DNA of 17,778 nt from an uncultured Bacteroidales bacterium (GTDB lineage Bacteria; Bacteroidota; Bacteroidia; Bacteroidales; Muribaculaceae): the NCBI GenBank assembly GCA_905210435.1, contig CAJLWO010000056.1:1-17778 (forward strand). The letters are read 5' to 3'. Under the pieces are notes generated by a model. That model saw nothing but the letters and a program-made list of their open reading frames with translations. It searched no databases and had not been told where the DNA came from. Position numbers and translations under genes: made by a program. Shown piece by piece: positions 6,567-14,311 of the stretch (positions within the stretch are counted from its first letter, which is position 1; each line of letters begins with the position of its first letter).

Positions 6567-7469
6567 ATGATGATGAGGGTTTCGGCATCGATGGTTCTTT
6601 ACCGCACCGACATGGCGGAAGTGCTCCAGTGCATGACGTGCCTTGTCGAAAACGGTGTCACCGACATATGGGTGATTGACAATTCACCCGAAATGACCGA
6701 TGTGGCTTCGGCAATAGCACGACGATGGAATCTGCGCTGCATAAAACTACGCTACCGTCATCTTCCGAACAATCCCGGCTACGGGACAGCCCACAATATG
6801 GCAATACACTGTGCATATGCCGAGAGATTTGAAGCACACATCGTGCTCAATACCGATATAAGATTCGGTCGGGGCGTGGTAGACCGGATGATAGAAGTGC
6901 TTTTAACCGATTCACGTATCGGCCAAATTTCTCCACAAATCGTTTACCCCGACGGTACGGAGCAGTATGTACAGCGATTGCTGCCGACACCCATCGACGT
7001 ATTCGGGCGCCGTTTTCTTCCTTCATTCATGAAGCGGAGTCGCAATCACCGCTACGTGCTTGCCGAACGCGATCCTCACCTCTCGGCCAACATACCCTAC
7101 CATCAGGGCAGTTTCATGATGTTCCGCATGCGGGCGCTTGGCGAAATCGGCGGTTTTGACGAACGTTTCTTCATGTATCCCGAGGATATAGACATCACGC
7201 GCCGCATGCACCGGAAATACATCACGCTATACTATCCACACGTGACAGTAGTGCACGACCACCGCGCTTCGAGCTATAAAAGCCTGCGGATGCTGTGGGT
7301 ACATTGCCTGAATATGATCAGATATTTCAACAAATGGGGATGGTGGTACGACCCTGAACGCCGTCGCGTCAACCGCGATACGCTCCGGGCAATGGGACTC
7401 GACCGGCACGGACGCAGGCAATCACCTCAGCCGGAATATCGAGAAAATGATTTCCACACCTACGATTAA
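6567..7469 (+). CDS. Family 2 glycosyltransferase (rhamnosyltransferase-like)
   Basis: A cytoplasmic or membrane-associated GT-A enzyme of 300 residues that transfers a sugar from an NDP- or dTDP-sugar, probably in surface polysaccharide or LPS synthesis. The N-terminal strand is VSASMVLYRTD, and VIDNSPE (36-42) is the nucleotide-binding Asp region. NNPGYGTAHN (68-77) is typical of GT2. The DXD-equivalent metal site is LNTDIRF (94-100). The acceptor and catalytic region shows GSFMMFRMRAL followed by FDERFFMYPEDIDITRR (197-213), where ED is the likely catalytic pair. There is no clear transmembrane segment. The best resemblance is to WbbL-type rhamnosyltransferases, but donor and acceptor are inferred. 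ATG at 6567 and ATG at 6573 are equally possible starts. It may be co-transcribed with mlaEF. Confidence 0.88.
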   Translation: MMMRVSASMVLYRTDMAEVLQCMTCLVENGVTDIWVIDNSPEMTDVASAIARRWNLRCIKLRYRHLPNNPGYGTAHNMAIHCAYAERFEAHIVLNTDIRFGRGVVDRMIEVLLTDSRIGQISPQIVYPDGTEQYVQRLLPTPIDVFGRRFLPSFMKRSRNHRYVLAERDPHLSANIPYHQGSFMMFRMRALGEIGGFDERFFMYPEDIDITRRMHRKYITLYYPHVTVVHDHRASSYKSLRMLWVHCLNMIRYFNKWGWWYDPERRRVNRDTLRAMGLDRHGRRQSPQPEYRENDFHTYD

Positions 7470-7523
7470 CATATATTTAAAGTTTATTTTAACAGTCAGG
7501 CATTTTATTGTTACAAAAATATT

Positions 7524-7554
7524 CGTACATTTGTAAGTGTACATGAAATGTACG
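7524..7554 (+). promoter_or_regulatory. Regulator promoter -7 element with GTACAT palindrome
   Basis: TACATTTG at 7526-7533 fits the -7 consensus, placing the transcript start near 7540. GTACAT occurs at 7525-7530, overlapping the -7 element. The palindrome GTACAT-GAA-ATGTAC lies at 7539-7553, over the expected start site. This arrangement suits an autoregulatory or repressor operator. I saw no clear -33 element at normal spacing. Confidence 0.5.
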
Positions 7555-7557
7555 TTT

Positions 7558-9240
7558 ATGAATACAATGAGTAATTCTTGCTTTAAATCTATAATATACC
7601 TTTTATTATTCTGTCTGTGCCATAGCGGCATGTCAGGAAAGACGCCGACTGATTCACTTATGGAGCAGTTGGATTGTGTCATTGCCCAGAGAGACATATA
7701 TCTGCAACAGAAAGAAGCACGTCTGTCGGAACTTCACAACAAATCACTGTCGGCTAAAGACGACCGTGAACGCTTCGATGTGCTGAATCATCTGTACGAC
7801 GAATACAATTCATTCAACACCGATTCAGCCTACAACATCAGCCTGCGCCAAAAGGTCATAGCCCAAAGAACCGGCGACCGCGACCTCATGGTGCACGCAT
7901 TGATGAACCAGGCCAAGATATACAGTGCCACCGGCATGTACCACGAATGCATGAGCCTGATGGATTCAATACCTCCGGCCGAAGTCCCGGACTATCTCCG
8001 CGCGAACTATTTCCATATAAAGCGTACGGTCTACGGATACATGGCCAACCATGCGGCATTTCCCGCAGACAAGCAAAGATATCTGAATCTCACGAACTCA
8101 TACCGCGACTCGATCATTCATGCCAACGATCCCAATTCACTGGCACATGTCATCACAAAAGCCGACTATATGAATGTCAACGGCTCCCCTACCGAAGCCC
8201 TCCGGCTCTTGAAGTCGTTCATGGATAACAACAATCTGTCGGAGCACGACATGGCGATATGTGCCTGGACACTGTCGGAAGCATACGCCATGACCGGAGA
8301 CAGGACCAAACAGAAAGAAAACCTCCTTATTTCATCGATTTCCGACATAAAATCATCGGTAAGGGAATATGTTTCGCTCCGACAACTGGCTCTGATGCTA
8401 TACGAAGACGGCGATCTTGACAGGGCGTATGAGCTCTTGTCAATAGCCGTGGACGATGCCACAAAGTGCAACGCGCGACAACGTATCATCGAGCTCAACG
8501 ACTCATATCCCATGATCAACGGCATATATATCGAAAAGGTAAAAAGCCAGAAGAAAGCCCTTGAAAGATACATCGCAATCATCACGGTGATGGCTCTTCT
8601 ACTCGTCGCGATGCTTTTCTATATGCGCCGACAGATGGTGAAGATTGCCATTGCCCGAAAAGAAATCGAAGAGGCATACAACAGGCAGAACAAACTTACC
8701 GAGGAGTTGCGCGCATCCAACGGAAAACTTACCGAAGCCTACAACGCCATTGCCGAAATATCCGAGCTCAAAGAGGTATATATCGGCCGGTATATGGACC
8801 AGTGCCTTGTACATATCGAGAAACTCGACACCTACCGCAAGACCATAGGCAAGCTCGTCAACTCAGGGAAAACCAACGAGTTAAAGACATTGCTGAAATC
8901 ATCGGCCGTATTTGACGATGAATTAAAAGCGTTCTATGACAAGTTTGACAGGACCTTCCTAAGCCTTTTCCCCACGTTTGTGGAGGAATTCAACAGCCTC
9001 CTGCTTCCGGGAGAAGCCATAATCCCCAAAAAAGAGGGAACCCTCAACGCCGAACTGCGCATCTACGCACTTATAAGACTCGGCATAACCGACAGCGACA
9101 AAATAGCCAAATTCCTGAGATATTCCCTTACTACAATTTATAACTATCGCACAAAGGTACGCAACAAGGCAAAAGGTGACCGCAACACACTCGATGCCGA
9201 TGTCATGAAAATAGGACGTACAAACCGCAATAAAGGCTGA
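7558..9240 (+). CDS. SusR-like (DUF6377-type) membrane-spanning PUL regulator
   Basis: Probable transcriptional activator of the following operon, sensing a glycan breakdown product in the periplasm and binding DNA in the cytoplasm. From ATG 7558 (560 residues) there is an N-terminal hydrophobic segment (SIIYLLLFCLC, about 11-21), then a helical TPR-like periplasmic region to about 330. A transmembrane helix follows at about 338-356 (IAIITVMALLLVAMLFYM), then a coiled coil at about 364-405. The C-terminal helix-turn-helix is at about 498-538 (LRIYALIRLGITDSDKIAKFL, then SLTTIYNYRTKVRNKA), LuxR-like. This is the layout of SusR, the starch regulator of Bacteroides thetaiotaomicron, and of the DUF6377 group. 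The frame is open back to a GTG at 7537, but the promoter would start transcription near 7540, so ATG 7558 or 7567 is more likely. Confidence 0.82.
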   Translation: MNTMSNSCFKSIIYLLLFCLCHSGMSGKTPTDSLMEQLDCVIAQRDIYLQQKEARLSELHNKSLSAKDDRERFDVLNHLYDEYNSFNTDSAYNISLRQKVIAQRTGDRDLMVHALMNQAKIYSATGMYHECMSLMDSIPPAEVPDYLRANYFHIKRTVYGYMANHAAFPADKQRYLNLTNSYRDSIIHANDPNSLAHVITKADYMNVNGSPTEALRLLKSFMDNNNLSEHDMAICAWTLSEAYAMTGDRTKQKENLLISSISDIKSSVREYVSLRQLALMLYEDGDLDRAYELLSIAVDDATKCNARQRIIELNDSYPMINGIYIEKVKSQKKALERYIAIITVMALLLVAMLFYMRRQMVKIAIARKEIEEAYNRQNKLTEELRASNGKLTEAYNAIAEISELKEVYIGRYMDQCLVHIEKLDTYRKTIGKLVNSGKTNELKTLLKSSAVFDDELKAFYDKFDRTFLSLFPTFVEEFNSLLLPGEAIIPKKEGTLNAELRIYALIRLGITDSDKIAKFLRYSLTTIYNYRTKVRNKAKGDRNTLDADVMKIGRTNRNKG

Positions 9241-9547
9241 CCGCCGGTACGGCCTGTAATTGCATCATACGCGCAATGTCTGTCATTACACTTTCCGCAT
9301 TCCGCCACCCGACATACTGACGCCGGATAGCCGCGACAACCTGATTTCACTATATGACAAGATAAAAAAAACACTACTTAAACAGCCTTCACGCAATAGA
9401 CTATACAATTGTAATACAGCGTTATAGATAACAAAACTTACTACATTTTCAATATCCCCCGTTGCTACACCTTAAATCTATATATATATTTGCATTCAGT
9501 AACCTTAACCTGATTAACTACTAACCTTAATATCATTTAACAAAACG
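9241..9547 (+). other. Regulator-susC intergenic control region
   Basis: A 307-base gap without a gene. The first 160 bases hold nothing I can name, and no clear terminator follows the regulator. A perfect palindrome TACAATTGTA lies at 9404-9413, about 50 bases upstream of the -33 element of the operon promoter, and is a candidate activator site. The leader after the promoter is A/T-rich and contains two direct copies of TAACCTTAA (9500-9508 and 9522-9530), 22 bases apart. Confidence 0.55.
9462..9492 (+). promoter_or_regulatory. Promoter of the SusCDE-hydrolase operon
   Basis: TTG at 9462-9464 and TATATTTG at 9485-9492 are separated by 20 bases, matching the Bacteroidota -33/-7 consensus. 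Transcription should start near 9499, giving a leader of about 50 bases before the susC ATG at 9548. Confidence 0.7.
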
Positions 9548-12538
9548 ATGGCAAAAAGTAACAGTAAAATTCAAAGCCTGTTTCTGTTGCTGTTTCTGAT
9601 GACCGGCTTTCAGATAATGTCGGCTCAGCAAATAAGCATAACAGGAACAGTCACCGACACCACGGGCGAACCGTTGCTCGGGGTAAGCGTGACAGTACCG
9701 GGTACACCGACAGGCGTATCCACCGACCTTGACGGTAAATTCAGCATCAACGCCGATGCAAAGGGAAAACTTAAATTTTCCTACGTCGGTTACCAGACAG
9801 TAGAAGAACCGATCAACAACCGTAAAGTAATCAATGTAGTAATGGAGGAGAACGCTGAAGTGCTCAGCGAAGTCGTCGTAATCGGTTACGGAACGATGGA
9901 CAAGAAGGAACTTACCTCGGCAATCTCCCACGTAAGCGAAAAAGACTTCCTCACCGTAAGCTCACCCGACCCCAAGATGCTCATCCAGGGTAAGGTGCCC
10001 GGCGTGTCAATCACCAACACCGGTGCCGGCGACCCCAACAACATGGCAGGCATACAGATACGAGGCGTCTCGTCGCGTTCGGCAGGTCTCGGCCCGCTTA
10101 TCGTGATTGACGGCGTGCCCGGCGGCGACCTCTCCAACGTGAATGTCAATGACATCGCATCGTTCGACATCCTGAAAGACGGTGCTGCGTCGGCCATCTA
10201 CGGTACGCGCGGCTCCAACGGCGTTGTTGTCGTCACCACCAAGAAGGGAAGCAAGGACGGAGCCGTCCACACCTCTTACTCCGCAACCCTCTCATGGGAC
10301 AAGGCAAAGAAAGAACTTGACATAATGAGCGCCCAGGACTATCGCGACGTACGCCTCGGATGGGGTGACCGCGGTGTCGACCTCGGCGGCAATCTCGACT
10401 GGCTCGACGCAGTGACCCGTACCGGTTTTGCCATGCAGCACACCCTCACTATAAGCGGCGGCAACGAGAACAGCAACTACCGCGTGACAGCCGACTATCG
10501 CGATGCCAACGGTATCGACCTCCGCTCCAACCGCGAGGAGTACGGCGCCCGCGCATCAGTGATGCATACCACCAAAGGCGGTCTCTTCACCATCAACATG
10601 AACGTCGCACCACGTATCATATACCGCGACGCATCTGACTGGAGCGTGTTCAAGGATGCTCTCGAGGCCAATCCGACCACTCCGCTGATGGATCCCAACG
10701 ACCCGTCGAAATACTACGATTTCTTCGGCCAGATAACCGGCAGCAACCCTGTTGAGCGCCAGAAACTCGAAACCGACCATGCCGACACCAAACTTCTCGA
10801 CTGGGACGGTACCGTGCGCCTCAACCTGCTTCCCCTCCTCGCGAAAGACGGTTCAAGCATACACCATCTGACCACACAGATTATGTTTGCCGACCATCAG
10901 TATTCACACGACAACACATGGTTCCGCCCGTCGACAAGCACTCAGGCAATCCATAGCGGCCACGAAGGCGAAGGCAGCCGGTCATACTCGAAAGGACGCA
11001 CATTCATGGTCGAATGGCTCACCAACTACAACGCCCGATTCGCCGACAAGCACAATGTAAAGGGTATGGTAGGCTATTCTTACCAATATGAGCGTTACTC
11101 AGGCTTCAATGCAGAAAACAAGGACTTCCCCAACGACGGTCTCGGTGCCGACAATCTCGGTTCGGGCGAATGGGCCAAAGAGGAAGGCCAGGTGATGATG
11201 GGCAGCTACAAGAACGACTGCAAACTCATATCATTCTTCGGCCGTGTAAGCTACGACTACGACGGCAAGTACCTCTTCACCGCATCACTCCGCCACGAAG
11301 GCTCGTCGAAATTCGGCAAGAACCACAAATGGGGTAACTTCCCCGCCGTATCGGCCGGCTGGCGTATCTCGCAGGAAAATTTCATGAAGGACATCACATG
11401 GATCGACGACCTGAAAATACGCGGTGACTATGGTGTCACCGGCAACCAGGACTTCGGCAGCTACAACTCCATAAGCACCATGTCGGGCTTCGGCGATTAC
11501 TACTACAACGGCAAGTATTTCCAGGTATGGGGCCCGGGCAACAACGTCAACCCCGACCTCAAATGGGAAAAAGGCAAGAACTGGAACATCGGTCTTGACT
11601 TCTCGGTGCTCAACAACCGCATATACGGTTCACTCAACTACTTCAACCGCCGCCAGCAGGATCTGCTCGGCAACTACACTGTGCCCGTTCCGCCGAATAT
11701 CCACAACGAGACATTCGTCAACGTGGGCACGATGAAGAACAGCGGCTTCGAGTTCGACCTCAACTTCAACGTAGTCGACACCAAGGATTTCTCCTACAGC
11801 TTCGGAGTCATCGGCTCGACAATGAGCAACAAATTCGTTGATTTCAGCAATTCCGAGTACGTAGGCCGCGATTACGACAACCGCGTGTCGACTCAGGACC
11901 CCTACCCCTACTACACTCTCCAGCGCATCGAGAAAGGCCAGTCGGTCGGCAACTTCCACATGTGGCGCTACGCCGGTATATCTTCGGAAGGCGAATGGCT
12001 TGTATATGACAAGGACGGCGACATAATCCGCGCGTCGCAGGCCACCGACGACGACCGCTGCATCGTAGGCAACGGCATGCCCAAGTTCACCATGTCGACT
12101 ACCCACAACTTCCGTTACCGCAATTTCGACCTGGCACTTTTCTTCCGCGGCGCCTTTGACTACGACATCTTCAATATCCACGATTTCTATTACGGAACCC
12201 GCAACTTCACGGGCAACCAGCTTAAGAAAGCTTACGGCAAGAACTTCGACATATCGCCCAACGCCACTACCGTAGTGTCGGACTACTTCCTTGAAAGAGG
12301 CGACTATTTCAAGCTCGACATGATTACGTTAGGCTACACCCTGCGTCTGCCGCAATGCCGTTTCCTGGACCGCGTACGCGTATACGGCTCGGTGAAGAAT
12401 GTGTTCACACTTACAAAATTCAGCGGCGTAGACCCGACTTCGTATGATGTCAACGGCCTCGAGCCCGGCGCTACGGGAAGCCGCTCATACTATCCTCAGA
12501 CCCGCCAGTTCATAGCAGGCGTACAAATCGATTTCTAA
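9548..12538 (+). CDS. SusC-like TonB-dependent outer-membrane glycan transporter
   Basis: Outer-membrane 22-strand barrel that imports oligosaccharides with energy from TonB, closed by its SusD partner. The 996 residues start with a signal peptide (LFLLLFLMTGFQIMSA, cleavage near residue 26). A carboxypeptidase-regulatory-like domain follows at about 29-100 (ITGTVTDTTGEPLLGVSVTV, then STDLDGKF). Next are the TonB-box-like SEVVVIGYGT (107-116) and the plug, with GKVPGVSI (148-155), IQIRGVSS (169-176), PLIVIDGVPGG (183-193) and ILKDGAASAIYGTRGSNGVVVVTTKKG. The barrel ends in the terminal aromatic VQIDF, the usual recognition signal for outer-membrane insertion. The length is normal for the family. 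susD follows after 19 bases. The substrate cannot be read from this protein alone. Confidence 0.95.
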   Translation: MAKSNSKIQSLFLLLFLMTGFQIMSAQQISITGTVTDTTGEPLLGVSVTVPGTPTGVSTDLDGKFSINADAKGKLKFSYVGYQTVEEPINNRKVINVVMEENAEVLSEVVVIGYGTMDKKELTSAISHVSEKDFLTVSSPDPKMLIQGKVPGVSITNTGAGDPNNMAGIQIRGVSSRSAGLGPLIVIDGVPGGDLSNVNVNDIASFDILKDGAASAIYGTRGSNGVVVVTTKKGSKDGAVHTSYSATLSWDKAKKELDIMSAQDYRDVRLGWGDRGVDLGGNLDWLDAVTRTGFAMQHTLTISGGNENSNYRVTADYRDANGIDLRSNREEYGARASVMHTTKGGLFTINMNVAPRIIYRDASDWSVFKDALEANPTTPLMDPNDPSKYYDFFGQITGSNPVERQKLETDHADTKLLDWDGTVRLNLLPLLAKDGSSIHHLTTQIMFADHQYSHDNTWFRPSTSTQAIHSGHEGEGSRSYSKGRTFMVEWLTNYNARFADKHNVKGMVGYSYQYERYSGFNAENKDFPNDGLGADNLGSGEWAKEEGQVMMGSYKNDCKLISFFGRVSYDYDGKYLFTASLRHEGSSKFGKNHKWGNFPAVSAGWRISQENFMKDITWIDDLKIRGDYGVTGNQDFGSYNSISTMSGFGDYYYNGKYFQVWGPGNNVNPDLKWEKGKNWNIGLDFSVLNNRIYGSLNYFNRRQQDLLGNYTVPVPPNIHNETFVNVGTMKNSGFEFDLNFNVVDTKDFSYSFGVIGSTMSNKFVDFSNSEYVGRDYDNRVSTQDPYPYYTLQRIEKGQSVGNFHMWRYAGISSEGEWLVYDKDGDIIRASQATDDDRCIVGNGMPKFTMSTTHNFRYRNFDLALFFRGAFDYDIFNIHDFYYGTRNFTGNQLKKAYGKNFDISPNATTVVSDYFLERGDYFKLDMITLGYTLRLPQCRFLDRVRVYGSVKNVFTLTKFSGVDPTSYDVNGLEPGATGSRSYYPQTRQFIAGVQIDF

Positions 12539-12557
12539 ACATAGCAAAACCACTGAA

Positions 12558-14288
12558 ATGAAATTACTGAAAAATATAGCGGTAGCGGCAGTATCCCTGG
12601 TGGCATTGGGGAGCTGCACCGACCTTGACGAGACTCTTTACGACAAAGTCGGCTCGGACAACTACTACAACACAAAGATGGACGTCATACGTGCCACATT
12701 CCGTCCGTTCGAACATGCATTCTGGAGCATCGGCAGCCGCCACGTGCTCAACGAACTTACCGCCGACCAGCTCATAACACCCACCCGCGACGGCTGGTGG
12801 TACGACGGCGGCAAATGGGAGCGTCTGCATTACCACACCTGGACCGTCGATGATTTCGGCGAAGCACAGACCGAATGGAACGGTTGCTTCCAGGGAATCA
12901 TGCAGTGCAACCTCGTCATCGAGGACCTGAGCCGGTTCACTCCGGAGCGTTTCGGCTTCACCGACATCGAATTCAACAACCTCAAGGCACAGTGCCGCGC
13001 CCTGCGTGCATGGTTCTACCTGCGCCTGCTCGACGCATTCCGCAACGTGCCCCTCGTGACCACCTACAGTGACAAGCCCTCGACTCCGCAGGTCGAGCCT
13101 GAAAAGGTGTTCAAATTCATCGAAGAAGAGCTTATCGACTGCACCAAGCTCCTTGTAAAGAAAGAAGCCCTCGGCACAAACGCTCAGCTTCAGGGACAAT
13201 GGACACAGGCCGCAGCCGCATCACTGCTCGTGCGCCTTTACCTCAATGCCGAAGTATATATCGGCGAAGACCATTACAGCGACTGCGCCAAAGTAGCCGA
13301 AGACATTCTGGCCGGCGTATACGGTGCATATCAGCTGGCCGACCGCTGGGATGCCGCATTCGACTGGGACAATGACAAGTGTGACGAGGTGATATTTGGA
13401 TTCCCCGGCGCCAAAGGTTATTCTCACTGGCATTATGACGGCGACACTTACGCATGGACAGTACCCGCAAAAGCCGCCGAATTCTTCGACGACAATAAAT
13501 CAGGCGTAGGCCACAACACCAAGTATGCCGCATCTCCGAGCTATGACCTCGACGGCAATCTCTATGAGTATGAACTCGGCATGCCGGTACAGAATTTCCG
13601 CAAATACCCCGGCGATTACCGTATGACATGCTACCGCAATCTCGGCAACAGCCGCCGCGAAGGTCTCTTCCTCTACGGATATTGCGAATACACCGACAAG
13701 ACGACAGGCGCCACAAAACGTCTGAAGGCTCCGGAGGTGGACTACGAGCTCTACTTACGCGACGCTGTGGGCACATTCCACTCTCTCGCACCCGACAAGT
13801 GGCCGGCCAACAAAAGCAGCGTGCTGCGCACCGGCGACCACAATTCAGGATGGCATTTCGTAAAATATCCTTTCTACGACGACGCTGACGAGAACCAGCT
13901 TGAAAGCGACTACACTGAAATACGTCTGCCGGAAATAATCTATTCGCTCGCCGAATGCAAGATGCGTGCAGGCGACCGCAACGGAGCCGCCACCCTTCTC
14001 AACTCTGTGCGCCGCCGCAACTATCCGGCCGAAAACCTTGACGATGTGCTCTACTCGCCCGAAGGCGCCGTGCGCTTTGACGAGAATGAGATGCTTGCCG
14101 AATGGGGCCGCGAATTCTTCGCCGAAAGCCGCCGACGCATCGACCTGATACGTTTCGGTAAGTTCAATACAGGCCGCTGGTGGGACAAGACTCCCGACTC
14201 CGACAACCATACAGCCATCTTCCCTCTCACCCGCACTATTCTCGATGCCAACCCGATACTCCAACAAAATCCGGGCTACGGCAGATAA
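12558..14288 (+). CDS. SusD/RagB-like surface glycan-binding lipoprotein
   Basis: Surface lipoprotein that binds glycan and forms the lid of the SusC barrel. The 576 residues begin with a lipoprotein signal peptide ending in ALGSC (lipidated Cys20). CTDLDE follows, an acidic start fitting a Bacteroidota surface-export signal. The fold is helical with TPR-like repeats. The typical block LKAQCRALRAWFYLRLLDAFRNVPLVT lies near 145-170. LPEIIYSLAECKMRAGDRNGAATLLNSVRRR lies near 455-490, and EMLAEWGREFFAESRRRIDLIRFGKF, near 514-540, is the conserved SusD C-terminal signature. The gene sits 19 bases after susC and 23 bases before the repeat lipoprotein, so it is clearly in one operon. Confidence 0.95.
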   Translation: MKLLKNIAVAAVSLVALGSCTDLDETLYDKVGSDNYYNTKMDVIRATFRPFEHAFWSIGSRHVLNELTADQLITPTRDGWWYDGGKWERLHYHTWTVDDFGEAQTEWNGCFQGIMQCNLVIEDLSRFTPERFGFTDIEFNNLKAQCRALRAWFYLRLLDAFRNVPLVTTYSDKPSTPQVEPEKVFKFIEEELIDCTKLLVKKEALGTNAQLQGQWTQAAAASLLVRLYLNAEVYIGEDHYSDCAKVAEDILAGVYGAYQLADRWDAAFDWDNDKCDEVIFGFPGAKGYSHWHYDGDTYAWTVPAKAAEFFDDNKSGVGHNTKYAASPSYDLDGNLYEYELGMPVQNFRKYPGDYRMTCYRNLGNSRREGLFLYGYCEYTDKTTGATKRLKAPEVDYELYLRDAVGTFHSLAPDKWPANKSSVLRTGDHNSGWHFVKYPFYDDADENQLESDYTEIRLPEIIYSLAECKMRAGDRNGAATLLNSVRRRNYPAENLDDVLYSPEGAVRFDENEMLAEWGREFFAESRRRIDLIRFGKFNTGRWWDKTPDSDNHTAIFPLTRTILDANPILQQNPGYGR

Positions 14289-14311
14289 TACAATTCAATA
14301 AATCATAAGTC

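Noticed and set aside
5915..6568. 217-codon minus-strand frame over mlaF
   Set aside because: Second antisense shadow of the same gene.
9241..9460. Possible riboswitch or anti-sigma/sigma gene between regulator and susC
   Set aside because: No conserved fold or coding frame could be recognised; only short palindromes are visible.
11630..12181. 183-codon minus-strand frame over susC
   Set aside because: Low-complexity Val/Glu/Ala product typical of antisense frames in GC-rich coding DNA.
12564..13199. 211-codon minus-strand frame over susD
   Set aside because: Antisense to a clear SusD-family gene; no recognisable motif.
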